A stretch of DNA of 64,000 nt. Source: Micavibrio aeruginosavorus EPB (GTDB taxonomy: Bacteria; Pseudomonadota; Alphaproteobacteria; Micavibrionales; Micavibrionaceae). Where the stretch lies: NCBI RefSeq assembly GCF_000348745.1, contig NC_020812.1:1559444-1623443 (forward strand), written 5' to 3'. Both the position numbers and the translations under genes were made by a program. Numbering within the stretch: the first letter of the stretch is position 1; each line of letters starts with the position of its first letter. The notes below the pieces were generated by a model. The model saw only the letters and a list, made by a program, of their open reading frames with translations. It made no database searches and had not been told where the DNA came from. Below, in pieces: positions 10,662-23,746 of the stretch.

Positions 10662-10676
10662 TGAAGAAATCTTATT

Positions 10677-11093
10677 CTATTTTTTATCGGCAGGCGGTGT
10701 GCGCCCCGCCAACTTCTTCAACGCGTCAATATGCGATTGCGAAGCCTTCTTCCGTCGGCCGGACAACGCGGGTGATCCGCTTTCGTGACCGAAAATGGCC
10801 GTGCCCGCACCGGATAACGCTTTCAATATTTCCTTGCCGAATGTATCGGGGGCCATATCCAATGTGCGCGGCGTGGCGGGAATGTCCTCGTCAATAATCG
10901 CGCCTTCCGGGTGTTCGACAACGCGATTGACGGCGTGGGCCACGATACCGGTTAAGTGTGGTTGCGCCAGCGCCATCAGCAAGCGCGGGTCTTCATAACT
11001 CCACGCGATCACTTGCTGACGGGCCTTGGTGGCATTTCCACGTGACAGGCGCAGGGCCTCCCGGATGCGGCTTTCGGCATATTCACGGCTCAT
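10677..11093 (-). CDS. conserved alphaproteobacterial protein of unknown function
   Basis: A 138-residue soluble, probably helical protein with no signal peptide or membrane segment. The N-terminal half (SREYAESRIREALRLSRGN, then ARQQVIAWSYEDPRLLMAL) is of a kind often seen as a short conserved protein in alphaproteobacteria. The C-terminus is a basic, low-complexity tail (RRKKASQ, ending in DKK). Only 15 bases separate it from the AmgK-like gene, so the two are probably co-transcribed. I do not recognise a function. Confidence 0.75.
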   Translation of the reverse strand: MSREYAESRIREALRLSRGNATKARQQVIAWSYEDPRLLMALAQPHLTGIVAHAVNRVVEHPEGAIIDEDIPATPRTLDMAPDTFGKEILKALSGAGTAIFGHESGSPALSGRRKKASQSHIDALKKLAGRTPPADKK

Positions 11094-11180
11094 GGTCTGG
11101 CCCTCCGATGGCCTGTCTTTGATCCTTCCTCCAGTTTGACACAGTTTACGCCCGCGTCAAAACCGGGAAGATCAAAAACA

Positions 11181-12410
11181 CTAACCAACTGTTTTTAAAT
11201 CAAAAATTCGTGAAAGCGCCAGATATAACCCGGCCTGCACCGGGGCCACATTGTGCAGACAGGCGAGATCGACCACACGCCCCACATTTTCGGTAATTTT
11301 TGCGATCGTCATGGATTTGGCCGCCGCCACCTTGTCGCCCGCATCATGGGTCAGCTCGACAAAGGCCGCAATAATGCCCCCCGGGTTGGCAATGAAATCC
11401 GGGATCAGCATGACGCCCCGATCGTGCAGGGCCAAACGCGCGGAGTCGCTGACCGGGCCATTGGCCCCCTCGACCACCAGACGGGCCTGAATGCGCCCGA
11501 CATTGTCATCCGTGATCACATTTTGCACGGCGCATGGGAACACCACATCAACATCGTGATACAGAACATCCGCCGCATCGACGGAAGTGAGCGTGCCCTC
11601 CATCGGTAACAATCCGGTGGCCGCATCAAAATCCATGCGGATCAGCGCATCGCGCAAATCACCCGACAATGGTTTTTCAAACACCCATGTGCCGCCATAT
11701 TTCGGATCAGCCATGGACGCCAGTTGCGCACCGTGTTCGCTGAAATACCGCAGAACCGCCGCCCCCATGGCCCCCATGCCCTGCACCGCAAAGCGGACAG
11801 AGGACAGATCGTTTTGATTCAAGTCCAGAAAGGCCTTCGCCGCCGTCGCCACACCCAATCCGGCAATGCCTTCACGGTCGTAATCGGTGCCACCCATGTG
11901 GACAGGTTTGCCGGTAAAACTACGTGTGGATTGCAATTCATCACATGCCCACAGCGCATGTTCCGGCTTGCCACCAATATCAAACCCAAACCCACCGAAC
12001 ACCCCGCCATTTTCATGCAGGAACGGTTTGCACAGTGAAACGAACCGACGATATTGCGTTTCAAATCCATCGGCGGATGAATTGGCGCACAATCCCGATT
12101 TCGCCCCACCCAACGGCAACCCGGCCGCCGCGTTTTTCAGCGCCATGGTCCGCGCCAACATGCGCACTTCGTCCAGCGTCAGGTTCGGCGTGATGCGCGT
12201 GCCGCCCTTGCCGGAAAATTGCAACGGCCCGCCCGCACTGATCTTCGTGTTCCAGACGACCACATGCCCTTCGACACCGAGCGCAGGGTCGCGCACGGTC
12301 ACTTCGAATTCCGGTTTCATCGCGGCGAAGCGTTGTTTCAAATTGTCCAGTTCATTGAGAAATTCAGAACCCGTGACGGCGGCCCGATCCAGCGCGGCAT
12401 TGTTGGTCAT
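11181..12410 (-). CDS. Glu/Leu/Phe/Val family amino-acid dehydrogenase
   Basis: A 409-residue NAD(P)-dependent dehydrogenase that deaminates an amino acid, probably glutamate. The substrate-binding lysine motif PLGGAKSGL is clear, and a Rossmann domain carries AVQGMGAMGAAVLRYF. The C-terminal region VVEGANGPVSDSARLALHD with IPDFIANPGGIIAAF is typical of the family. The ATG at 12410 (MTNNAALDR) fits better than the longer frame from 12470, whose first 20 residues look non-homologous; ATG 12428 is a third choice. Coenzyme and exact substrate cannot be fixed from sequence. Confidence 0.87.
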   Translation of the reverse strand: MTNNAALDRAAVTGSEFLNELDNLKQRFAAMKPEFEVTVRDPALGVEGHVVVWNTKISAGGPLQFSGKGGTRITPNLTLDEVRMLARTMALKNAAAGLPLGGAKSGLCANSSADGFETQYRRFVSLCKPFLHENGGVFGGFGFDIGGKPEHALWACDELQSTRSFTGKPVHMGGTDYDREGIAGLGVATAAKAFLDLNQNDLSSVRFAVQGMGAMGAAVLRYFSEHGAQLASMADPKYGGTWVFEKPLSGDLRDALIRMDFDAATGLLPMEGTLTSVDAADVLYHDVDVVFPCAVQNVITDDNVGRIQARLVVEGANGPVSDSARLALHDRGVMLIPDFIANPGGIIAAFVELTHDAGDKVAAAKSMTIAKITENVGRVVDLACLHNVAPVQAGLYLALSRIFDLKTVG

Positions 12411-12511
12411 GTGAAAACCCTGATCCATTTGTTTTTCAAAGAATGGACGGATTTTCGCACGCCCGCACAACCCTCAGCAAGGCGGTCACAGGGCGGTGCA
12501 ACATAATGATT

Positions 12512-16078
<3,567 letters not shown>

Positions 16079-16265
16079 TCAGATCAAAGGTTTTTTCTGG
16101 CCGCGCGCCCGCCGAACCTGACTTTTTGCACCGCAACAAATACCCCAATAAAATCAGTGCACTATGACAAAAAAGATGGCGACAAAAAACGGATTGGGAT
16201 AAATACTGTGCCGCAGCAGACAAAAACAACCAATCCAACTGCGTCAAAAACAGGACACGAGTCGT

Positions 16266-17057
16266 ATGGGACTGCAATTTGCCAATGTGACAAAGGATCG
16301 CAAGGATCTGTTTAACGCCCTTGCCCAGGCCTACAATGAAATTTACATCCCGGCCTTCCCCGATGTGAACGAACGCGAAAGCCTGGAACAAATCCACGGC
16401 TTGATGAGCGGCGCCGTTCCGGGCGTACAGGCCATCGTGAACATTGCCGGAAACAATTTGACCTCCAATGGCCCGGACCGCGTGGTCAAGGGCATTGCCG
16501 TGGCCTATCACTTTCATCCGGAACATGTCGGGTTGCTGGCCTATAACGCCGTGTGTCCGAACGCCAAAGGCGAAGGCATTGGAAAAATTCTGGTCCACAG
16601 CCGGATTGAATCGCTGAAACAAATGTCCGCCAACCAGAATGCATCATTGCGCGGTGTGTTTGTTGAATGTCACGACCCCGCCGTGATTGATGCAAAGAAC
16701 GATGTCATGGACCCCAGCGCCCGCATACGCCTGTTTACGTCGTGGGGCGCACGTGAAGTGCCGTTTAACTATGTCCAGCCGCCGCTGGACGCCCATCTGG
16801 ATTATTGCGACACCATGAATTTGTACAATTATCCGGTGGACGGATGCTATGCTACCCCGGATGCCGCGCTGGATTTCGTCAAGGCGCAGTTTAACAAAGC
16901 CCTGCCCAACTTCGACCACACCCAGATCGCGCATTACCGGAACATGATGCAGGAACTGGCGGAATGGCGCGCGAAGGCCGCCAACGACAACACCCCGCAA
17001 AAGGAAACCGCCCCCCTGTTGGACAAGGCGGCGGTTCAATCTTTGAAATTCGTTTAA
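16266..17057 (+). CDS. GNAT-like acetyltransferase family protein
   Basis: A 263-residue protein. Residues 101-110 (KGEGIGKILV) match the acetyl-CoA pyrophosphate-binding motif of GNAT enzymes, preceded by a beta strand (VGLLAYNAVCPN). The C-terminal 100 residues (PLDAHLDYCDTMNLYNYP) are not a standard GNAT part. It is convergent with a nitrilase-family gene and shares its terminator hairpin. GNAT and nitrilase domains are fused in some bacteria (the YhcX type), so a functional link is possible but unproven. Substrate unknown. Confidence 0.65.
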   Translation: MGLQFANVTKDRKDLFNALAQAYNEIYIPAFPDVNERESLEQIHGLMSGAVPGVQAIVNIAGNNLTSNGPDRVVKGIAVAYHFHPEHVGLLAYNAVCPNAKGEGIGKILVHSRIESLKQMSANQNASLRGVFVECHDPAVIDAKNDVMDPSARIRLFTSWGAREVPFNYVQPPLDAHLDYCDTMNLYNYPVDGCYATPDAALDFVKAQFNKALPNFDHTQIAHYRNMMQELAEWRAKAANDNTPQKETAPLLDKAAVQSLKFV

Positions 17058-17063
17058 GTCTTT

Positions 17064-17092
17064 AAGAAGCGGCTGAAATTAAGCCGCTTCTT
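17064..17092. terminator. bidirectional terminator overlapping the nitrilase 3' end
   Basis: An 11-bp stem AAGAAGCGGCT / AGCCGCTTCTT separates the convergent GNAT and nitrilase genes. Its right arm covers the last codons (Lys-Glu-Ala-Ala-stop) of the nitrilase gene. Confidence 0.75.
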
Positions 17093-17996
17093 TAATTTCC
17101 ACGCCATCGGCATTCCACGGGCCCGGCCAGACTTCCGGTTTGCCATGGCGGATCGCACGAATTTGGCCCAACGGCACATCACGGGAAATCAGCATCTCAC
17201 CCGGCAAATCCTTGCCCGGGGATACGGCGATTTCCGCCCAGATCCCGGTGTAACCAAACGCTTCTTCGCACGGCAGGTACAAGGACGCCCCACTGTGATA
17301 CGTGTCGCGCTTTTTCCCGGCCAGGGTCGGCGCACCCACGCAACCGACAACGGCCAGCGCGGTCAGCATTTCAACGGCACGCGCCTTGGCACAGCCGAAT
17401 ACGCGGTGATAACCCGACGGTTTCGACGTTTGCGACGGCACAAAAATCAAATCAATGTCCAACGTGGACATTTTGCAGGACAGCGCTGGCATTTCGATGT
17501 CGAGGCAGATCAGGATGGACAGGCGGAAACCGCGCCATTCAATAATTTTAATATCCTTGCCGACTTCCAATTCCCACGATGCCGGGTCCTTTTCAAACGG
17601 GGTCATGACCAGCTTGTCATGGAACGCCGCTTCGCGATCCGGGAACAGGAACCAGCAACGGTTGGTAAAACCATTGCCGCTGTCATGCGGCCACGGCATG
17701 CTGCCCGCCACCAATGCAACGCCCGTTTTCTTGACCAACTCTTGCAGGATCGGTTGAACGATCTGGGCTTGGCCCGCCATCCATTCGACTTCGCCCGTCG
17801 GGGCCAGATCGGCCGGGGCGTAATGCAACATCCCTTCCGAGCAATATTCCGGGATCAGCAGCACATCAGCCTTTTCCGCCTTCGCGCGCTCCAGCTGGCG
17901 CTCCACCAGATCGCACCAATCCTGGGCGGATTTTACGGGTGTGGCATAGTTGGCAACCCAATGGGCAATCGTCATGGTTTCGGTATTGGTCGTCAT
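17079..17996 (-). CDS. carbon-nitrogen hydrolase (nitrilase superfamily)
   Basis: A 305-residue amidohydrolase with the complete Glu-Lys-Cys triad: Glu50 (LLIPEYCSEG), Lys128 (AAFHDKLVMTPFEKD) and Cys164 (ILICLDIEMPAL). These enzymes hydrolyse amides or nitriles in the cytoplasm through a cysteine thioester. There is no signal peptide. An internal Met at position 8 (MTIAHWVANY) may be the true start, because the family usually begins just before this first strand. Substrate not predictable. It is convergent with the GNAT-like gene. Confidence 0.88.
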   Translation of the reverse strand: MTTNTETMTIAHWVANYATPVKSAQDWCDLVERQLERAKAEKADVLLIPEYCSEGMLHYAPADLAPTGEVEWMAGQAQIVQPILQELVKKTGVALVAGSMPWPHDSGNGFTNRCWFLFPDREAAFHDKLVMTPFEKDPASWELEVGKDIKIIEWRGFRLSILICLDIEMPALSCKMSTLDIDLIFVPSQTSKPSGYHRVFGCAKARAVEMLTALAVVGCVGAPTLAGKKRDTYHSGASLYLPCEEAFGYTGIWAEIAVSPGKDLPGEMLISRDVPLGQIRAIRHGKPEVWPGPWNADGVEIKEAA

Positions 17997-18104
17997 CTCA
18001 TTACACCAGTCTGCTACAGGTCAAAGGGGATTATATTGCGGCGCCAATAAACCATTGCCGCCGCCAAGTTTCAACACATTCCGACACGGAATTGAGCCAA
18101 AGCG

Positions 18105-18521
18105 TCAATCAAACAAAGGGGCCCATCCGCCGTGTCCGTCTTTGCGAACACCATAAAGGCGGCGGCAAGGGCTGAGCGTATAGCCGTTGGGATTTTTCAG
18201 GATATTGTCCGCCCGACGGGCCTGAACAAAAATATGGTACAGCGTATCAATCGCATCCTTGCCCGACACTGTGGCGTTTTCCGCCAGCAGGCCCCGTTCC
18301 CGGCGCGGGTATTTCAAACCGGAATTTTCCATCCCCGTCCGGTTGACCAACCCGTGCGCCACGGCCCGGTTCAAAACATCGGACAAATCGACCGCCCGGA
18401 TCGCCTGCCCCGCCACGGCGTTGAAATGCATGCGGGCAGAGTCGGCCCGCAAGGCAGCAATATCCGCCGCGCGATGCGCCTCGGCCAAGGCCTTTTCTTT
18501 CAAAATTTTTAATGATTTCAT
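18105..18521 (-). CDS. hypothetical protein, basic and alpha-helical
   Basis: A 138-residue protein I do not recognise. The first 60 residues are predicted helical and rich in Ala, Arg and Lys (KILKEKALAEAHRAADIAAL). The C-terminus (CRRLYGVRKDGHGGWAPLFD) has a conserved-looking GHGGW block. There is no signal peptide or membrane segment. It lies upstream of the nitrilase gene and downstream of sdhE, all on the minus strand. Codon use looks like its neighbours, so it is probably real. No function assigned. Confidence 0.6.
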   Translation of the reverse strand: MKSLKILKEKALAEAHRAADIAALRADSARMHFNAVAGQAIRAVDLSDVLNRAVAHGLVNRTGMENSGLKYPRRERGLLAENATVSGKDAIDTLYHIFVQARRADNILKNPNGYTLSPCRRLYGVRKDGHGGWAPLFD

Positions 18522-18600
18522 CGCCTTAAGCCCTCTGTCCCGCCATTACCGCATGGCACAAGAGGAGCATAAACGCGGATCGGGCGTTATGTCAATATAA

Positions 18601-18879
18601 TCAGCGATCAAACGGCTGGTGATCCAGCAGTTTTTGCAGCACCGGCGTAACCAGATTGGCGGGGGGCGTGGCTTGTCCCGTGACCCAGTTATACAAATCC
18701 ACATCGTTCAATTGCAGGACATTAGCATAATCGGCCAGTTCCGCGGCCGAGAAGCCGGGCACATAATCCCGGGCAAAACGGCCCAGAATGATGTCCATTT
18801 CCTTGGTTCCGCGATGATCGGATTGATACATCAGGCGGCGGCGCAGATCGTCAACGGGTTCGGAAGGGTGCGTGTTCAT
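18601..18879 (-). CDS. sdhE: FAD assembly factor SdhE
   Basis: A 92-residue protein from the ATG at 18879; a longer frame upstream runs antisense to recG and is not credible. It has the SdhE/YgfY motif RGTKEMDIILGRF, with the RGxxE core that contacts SdhA during covalent flavinylation of succinate dehydrogenase, and the helical FSAAELADYANVLQLNDVDL segment. It starts 45 bases from the divergent recG, an arrangement typical of alphaproteobacteria. Confidence 0.93.
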   Translation of the reverse strand: MNTHPSEPVDDLRRRLMYQSDHRGTKEMDIILGRFARDYVPGFSAAELADYANVLQLNDVDLYNWVTGQATPPANLVTPVLQKLLDHQPFDR

Positions 18880-18923
18880 AATGGCGACTTTACCCGCCCC
18901 CCATATTTTGGTCAAATCCCCCC

Positions 18924-21068
18924 ATGACCAATAACTCCAGCCAGCCCGAACATGCCGAAGCCGCACCACCGCCCAAATCCATCGGGCGGCCTTTTGCGCT
19001 GGACCCGCTGTTCCGGCCATTGACCGTTTTATCCGGTATTGGCCCGCGCAATGGCAAATTGCTGGAGAAGCTGGTCGGCGGACCGAAGATCCTCGACCTG
19101 CTCTGGCACAAGCCCATCGACTTTATTGATCGGCGGTACGCCCCCACGCTGGCCGAAGCCCTGCCCGGTAAAACCGCCACGCTCACCCTGCGCGTTGAAA
19201 AACATACGCCGAACACGCGGCGCAACCTGCCCTATCGCGTGCGATGCACGGATGATACGGGGTCCATTGATCTGGTGTTCTTTAACGCGCATAAGGATTA
19301 CATCGAAAAAAACATGCCGCTGGGTGCCACCATCATCGCCAGTGGCAAGGTTGAAGCGTATCAAGGCCAGTTGCAAATGGTCCACCCCGACGCGTTGGGC
19401 GCGCTGGAGGACAAGGATGCCATCGCCACCATCGAACCCATCTATGCCCTGACCGCTGGCGTTACAAACAAGGCCGTGCGCAAGGCCATCCATTCCGCCC
19501 TGCCCGCCGTTCCGCAATTGCCGGAATGGCAGGATGCCGCCTATTTCGCGCGCCAGCACTGGCCCGCTTGGGATGAGTCCGTGCGCGTCCTGCACAATCC
19601 ACCCGGCGAAAACGGGTTATCGCCGCTGCACCCCGCCCGCGCGCGGCTGGCCTATGATGAATTGCTGGCCAACCAATTGGCGCTGTCGCTGGTGCGGTAC
19701 CGCCAACGCAAGGTGAATGGCCGCGCCTATAACACCAACGGCCCGCACCGCGCCCGCGTTCTGGCCGCCGTGCCGTTTGAATTGACGGGCGCGCAGAAAC
19801 AGGCTTTGACCGAAATTGACGCCGATATGGGCAGCGATGAACGCATGTTGCGTCTGCTCCAAGGTGATGTGGGCAGCGGCAAAACCGTTGTAGCCGCCCT
19901 GTCCATGATGAATGCCATTGATGCGGGCGCGCAGGCGGCGTTGATGGCCCCGACCGAAATTCTCGCCCGCCAGCACGCGCAAAGTTTGAAACCGTGGTTG
20001 GATGCCGCCGGGGTGCGTTTCGTCATCCTGACGGGCCGCGACAAGGGCAAAGCCCGCGACCTGCTCCTGCAACAAATCGCCAGCGGCGCGGCGCAAGTGG
20101 TGATCGGCACCCATGCTTTGTTTCAGGATGACGTTATTTTCTCCGACCTCGGCCTCGCCGTGATTGATGAACAACATCGTTTCGGCGTTCACCAGCGCCT
20201 GCAACTGGCATCCAAGGGCAAGGGTGTGGATACGCTGGTCATGACCGCAACGCCGATCCCGCGCACCCTGACCCTGACCGCCTATGGCGATATGGATGTC
20301 AGCCGCTTGAATGAAAAACCACCGGGGCGTAAACCCGTGGACACGCGATTGATGTCCCAGGACAAGCTGGATGAAATGATTGACGGCGTCGCCCGCCAGA
20401 TTGCCACGGGGGCCCGTGTGTATTGGGTTTGCCCGCTGGTCGAAGAGTCCGAGGTGATGGATCTGGCCGCCGCCGAAGAACGGTTCGATATTCTGCAGGC
20501 CCGTTTTGGCGATCGTGTCGGCCTTGTCCATGGGCGGCTGAAGCCACAGGAAAAAGACGATGTCATGGAAAAATTCGCCCGCGGCGATCTTTCCATCCTC
20601 GTCGCTACGACGGTGATCGAAGTGGGCGTGAACGTACCCGAAGCCACCATTATGATTATCGAACATGCTGAACGGTTCGGCCTGGCCCAGTTGCACCAGT
20701 TGCGCGGGCGCGTGGGACGCGGCGGGGATAAATCATTTTGCTTCCTGCTGTACTCTGGCCCCCTCTCCGATAATGGCAAGGCCCGATTGGCCACCATGCG
20801 CGATACAGAAGATGGATTCCTGATCGCCGAGAAAGATCTGGAACTGCGCGGCAGTGGCGATATCCTCGGCACCAAGCAAAGCGGCTTGCCCACATTCCGC
20901 CTCGCGGACCTGTCGGCCCATGCCGAATTGCTGGCCACCGCCCGGGATGATGCCCGGTTGATCATCGACAAAGACCCGGACCTGAAAGGCCCCCGGGGCA
21001 ACGCCCTGCGCCACCTGCTTTATCTCTTTGAAAGAGATCAAGCGATTCAATATCTTAGGTCCGGTTAA
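18924..21068 (+). CDS. recG: ATP-dependent DNA helicase RecG
   Basis: A 714-residue RecG that remodels stalled forks and branched DNA. The N-terminal wedge/OB domain covers about 20-270. The helicase core has LLQGDVGSGKTVVAALSM (Walker A), DEQHRFGVHQR (motif II), MTATPIPRTLTLTAYGDMD (motif III) and QLHQLRGRVGRGGDKSFCFL (motif VI). A C-terminal TRG-like region follows (DLELRGSGDILGTKQSGLP). Divergent from sdhE. A weak hairpin and a T-run follow the stop codon. Confidence 0.97.
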   Translation: MTNNSSQPEHAEAAPPPKSIGRPFALDPLFRPLTVLSGIGPRNGKLLEKLVGGPKILDLLWHKPIDFIDRRYAPTLAEALPGKTATLTLRVEKHTPNTRRNLPYRVRCTDDTGSIDLVFFNAHKDYIEKNMPLGATIIASGKVEAYQGQLQMVHPDALGALEDKDAIATIEPIYALTAGVTNKAVRKAIHSALPAVPQLPEWQDAAYFARQHWPAWDESVRVLHNPPGENGLSPLHPARARLAYDELLANQLALSLVRYRQRKVNGRAYNTNGPHRARVLAAVPFELTGAQKQALTEIDADMGSDERMLRLLQGDVGSGKTVVAALSMMNAIDAGAQAALMAPTEILARQHAQSLKPWLDAAGVRFVILTGRDKGKARDLLLQQIASGAAQVVIGTHALFQDDVIFSDLGLAVIDEQHRFGVHQRLQLASKGKGVDTLVMTATPIPRTLTLTAYGDMDVSRLNEKPPGRKPVDTRLMSQDKLDEMIDGVARQIATGARVYWVCPLVEESEVMDLAAAEERFDILQARFGDRVGLVHGRLKPQEKDDVMEKFARGDLSILVATTVIEVGVNVPEATIMIIEHAERFGLAQLHQLRGRVGRGGDKSFCFLLYSGPLSDNGKARLATMRDTEDGFLIAEKDLELRGSGDILGTKQSGLPTFRLADLSAHAELLATARDDARLIIDKDPDLKGPRGNALRHLLYLFERDQAIQYLRSG

Positions 21069-21090
21069 GCGCAGAATTTGCGCCCTTTTT
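21069..21090 (+). terminator. weak terminator after recG
   Basis: A 5-bp stem GCGCA / TGCGC directly after the stop codon is followed by CCTTTTT. The stem is short, so termination may be partial. Confidence 0.45.
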
Positions 21091-21148
21091 CCGAATTGAT
21101 TAAGATGCGTCACCGCATATTTAACGGCTTTCATAATAGAGGCAGGCC

Positions 21149-22009
21149 ATGACAAATCTGGTTCCCCAAAACGGTCAAAACCCGGACGACAATAGCGACG
21201 AAGACAAAGACACCAATGCAAATGCCGTTGGGTTTGTTCGCCGCAATGAAGAAGAAGAAAGCGAAGATGACCGCATCGCTCGCCGCCGCCGCGAAGAAGC
21301 GATGGAAAACGCACTGATCCGCCTGAACCAGGTGCATGAAGAAGAAGGCACAAAGACATTCGGCTCCGCCCGCCGCGATGATGATGCGATCGAAGGCGAA
21401 TTTATCGAAGCCGATTTCGGCCCCGCCGAACCGCAAAGCACCATGGCCGAGGATGCCGCGATCAACGCCGAAGCCGAACGCCCGGATGCGGAACGTGAAT
21501 CCTTGCGTGATATGTTCAACCGCATGGCCCACTTGCAAAGCGTCCTGTGCAAAGTGTTCGAGCAGGAAACCGTCAATCCGTATTACGTCGAAGAACTGGC
21601 GAAGACAGTGACGGTTACAGTTGAGCTGGAAAAATCGTTCGAAGCCAAGGGCGCAGATGATTTCATCTCCGTCTCCCGCGACCATATTTTCGCGCAAAAC
21701 AACGATGTGTCATTCGCCACGGCCTATGAAATGACCCTGATCGCCATGACGGATCCATCTTTGCGCGAAGAAGGCGTAGATGTCCGCGGCAATGCCAAGG
21801 ACCGCTTGATCCTGAGCCTGATGGCCGAGGAATGCGGATTGCCGGTGAACAATGCACCAAACGCAGATGCAGAAACGATCGCACGTTTGAAATCCGACAT
21901 TCAGGGATGGATCGCCCAACGCAACGGCGTCGGCCCCATCACCGCCACACCGGACGAAGACGAACCTGAACAAAAACCGGCCTATCAACGGACCTTTGCC
22001 CCGGCGTAA
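21149..22009 (+). CDS. acidic hypothetical protein
   Basis: A 286-residue soluble protein of unknown function. Residues 1-110 are strongly charged and low in complexity, with acidic stretches (NEEEESEDDRIARRRREEAM) and probable disorder. Residues 125-250 look folded and helical (LRDMFNRMAHLQSVLCKVFEQ, then DRLILSLMAEECGLPV). There is no signal peptide or membrane segment. It has a Shine-Dalgarno-like AGAGGCAGG before the ATG and a strong terminator after the stop, so it is probably its own transcription unit. Confidence 0.72.
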   Translation: MTNLVPQNGQNPDDNSDEDKDTNANAVGFVRRNEEEESEDDRIARRRREEAMENALIRLNQVHEEEGTKTFGSARRDDDAIEGEFIEADFGPAEPQSTMAEDAAINAEAERPDAERESLRDMFNRMAHLQSVLCKVFEQETVNPYYVEELAKTVTVTVELEKSFEAKGADDFISVSRDHIFAQNNDVSFATAYEMTLIAMTDPSLREEGVDVRGNAKDRLILSLMAEECGLPVNNAPNADAETIARLKSDIQGWIAQRNGVGPITATPDEDEPEQKPAYQRTFAPA

Positions 22010-22030
22010 TACAGCCGTACAAACAGATAA

Positions 22031-22066
22031 AAAAGGGACGGTGGTTATTCACCCCGTCCCTTTTTT
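22031..22066. terminator. bidirectional terminator
   Basis: A stem GGGACGG / CCGTCCC with an A-run to the left and T6 to the right separates the convergent acidic-protein gene and the minus-strand DUF2927-like gene. Confidence 0.88.
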
Positions 22067-22085
22067 ATTCCGCTCAATACGCATA

Positions 22086-23093
22086 CTACCAACAACGACC
22101 GCTGTCGGCTAACACTTGAAACACATCGGCCTTATCCATGCCCGACTTGATCGCGGGGCAATAAAGTAATTTAAGAAGATATTTTTGATAAGCCGTGGCA
22201 TAGCCCACACTATCAGGGCTTTGCACTTTAGATAATTCCGGCAATCCCAACGCACTCATAAGGCACTTCGGGACCAATCGGTCAACATCACCCTCCGTTG
22301 CAGACAGATTGATTTTGCAAACCACAAGATCAATATTGTTGTTATGATCTGGCAGAATATACGCCTCCATCAACGGATCAGATGCATCAATCATAACGCC
22401 ACCCCAAAGCCCGCGCTCTTGCAGTTCAACCTGGTAGCTATCAACCCCGGGATTATTGACGTAACGCGCCTTTAGCGAATTTGTTGGAACAATTCGGATT
22501 CTTGCATAATTTTCCGTCGCGTCATCGACGTCTCCCATGGGCATGAACGTCAAAGAAGGCGCTCCCCCCCCGGATAATTGGGGAATGGTTTTCCGGACAG
22601 ATTTTTCAATAGAAGAATACAGTTTGTCGCCCTCTTTTTTATTATAAGGACTGATACTGGAAAAATTTTGCCCCTGTGAATAAGCAGGCCACCCAAACGC
22701 CACAGATATTTTTGATTGCGGCCATTTGTTTACAACACCGGATTTAGGCCACCCATTGGGACGATGAATATGATCCGCAATCCATGGGCGATATTTCTTC
22801 TCCGTTTCGTAAGTGCCGTTTTCACCCTTCATATAATAACCAACCATCGCTCCAAAAAGCGATGATCCGTCCTTATTTACAACATCGTCGTTCCAAAAAC
22901 GGTTCGAAAAAGCGGAATTCAAGAAAGCCGCGATTAAATCACCGCGCGTGTAAACTTGATCATCCAGCATGATCTCCGCACTGGCACGATCTTTACCAGA
23001 GTCAAAAAATGCGTGCGACGCCTTGATGGAACAAAGGAAAATTGAAAAACAGGCAATTGATAATAAAAAATATGCTTTATAAGAAAATCGCAC
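22086..23093 (-). CDS. secreted DUF2927-like protein
   Basis: A 335-residue protein from the GTG at 23093, which sits behind a run of eight G and directly begins a clean signal peptide (about residues 1-28, ending SHAFF); the longer frame from 23132 would overlap cysE. The C-terminal pattern KCLMSALGLPELSK followed by YLLKLLYCPAIKSGM resembles DUF2927, a secreted domain of unknown function. The base composition is visibly more AT-rich than its neighbours, suggesting transfer. It follows cysK-cysE in the same direction but is probably unrelated in function. Confidence 0.7.
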   Translation of the reverse strand: MRFSYKAYFLLSIACFSIFLCSIKASHAFFDSGKDRASAEIMLDDQVYTRGDLIAAFLNSAFSNRFWNDDVVNKDGSSLFGAMVGYYMKGENGTYETEKKYRPWIADHIHRPNGWPKSGVVNKWPQSKISVAFGWPAYSQGQNFSSISPYNKKEGDKLYSSIEKSVRKTIPQLSGGGAPSLTFMPMGDVDDATENYARIRIVPTNSLKARYVNNPGVDSYQVELQERGLWGGVMIDASDPLMEAYILPDHNNNIDLVVCKINLSATEGDVDRLVPKCLMSALGLPELSKVQSPDSVGYATAYQKYLLKLLYCPAIKSGMDKADVFQVLADSGRCW

Positions 23094-23110
23094 GCCCCCC
23101 CCTTTCGAGA

Positions 23111-23746
23111 TTAAATCCCCGACCCTTTCCACTTTTCCGCCATCACACGGACGGACACGCGGTCGTCGTCCGCGGCATCACCGACGGGCAAGCCGTAATA
23201 GACTTCTGTGTCTTTATCTTTCTGCCCCGTGATGCGGGCGGGAATGCCGACGACGGTGGCCCCCGGCGGCACGTCGCGCGTGACGACAGAATTGGCCCCG
23301 ATGGCGGCGTTGTCGCCGACGCTGATCGGGCCCAAAATCTGGGCCCCGGCCCCGATCATGACATGGGTGCCGATATCCGGATGGCGTTTGCCGCATTGCG
23401 GGCCATGCCCGGTACCGCCCAATGTAACACCGTGATAAATGGTGCATTCATCCCCAATTGTCGCGGTGGCCCCGATGACAACGCCCGTACCATGGTCGAT
23501 AAAAACATTTTTACCGATTTTCGCCGCCGGGTGGATTTCGATGCCCGTGATCCACCGTCCGACATACATCCAGAACCGTGCCAGCGCGCGCAATTTATGG
23601 GCCCACAAAAAATGCGCCAGCGGATGGAAGATCGTCAGGATATGAAAGCCGGGATAACAAAACACAACCTCGGCCCATGTCGGACACGCGGCATCGCGGT
23701 CACGAATGGAGCGAATGAAATCCTGTAATCCCGCGATTAAATTCAT
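23111..23746 (-). CDS. cysE: serine O-acetyltransferase
   Basis: A 211-residue serine acetyltransferase making O-acetylserine for cysteine synthesis. The N-terminal helical part is short, and the hexapeptide left-handed beta-helix covers about 75-190 ([20 protein letters not shown] and [16 protein letters not shown]). The chain ends in GSGI; a C-terminal isoleucine is what CysE inserts into the CysK active site, so a cysteine synthase complex is likely. Its ATG overlaps the cysK stop by 4 bases (ATGA), indicating translational coupling. Confidence 0.95.
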   Translation of the reverse strand: MNLIAGLQDFIRSIRDRDAACPTWAEVVFCYPGFHILTIFHPLAHFLWAHKLRALARFWMYVGRWITGIEIHPAAKIGKNVFIDHGTGVVIGATATIGDECTIYHGVTLGGTGHGPQCGKRHPDIGTHVMIGAGAQILGPISVGDNAAIGANSVVTRDVPPGATVVGIPARITGQKDKDTEVYYGLPVGDAADDDRVSVRVMAEKWKGSGI

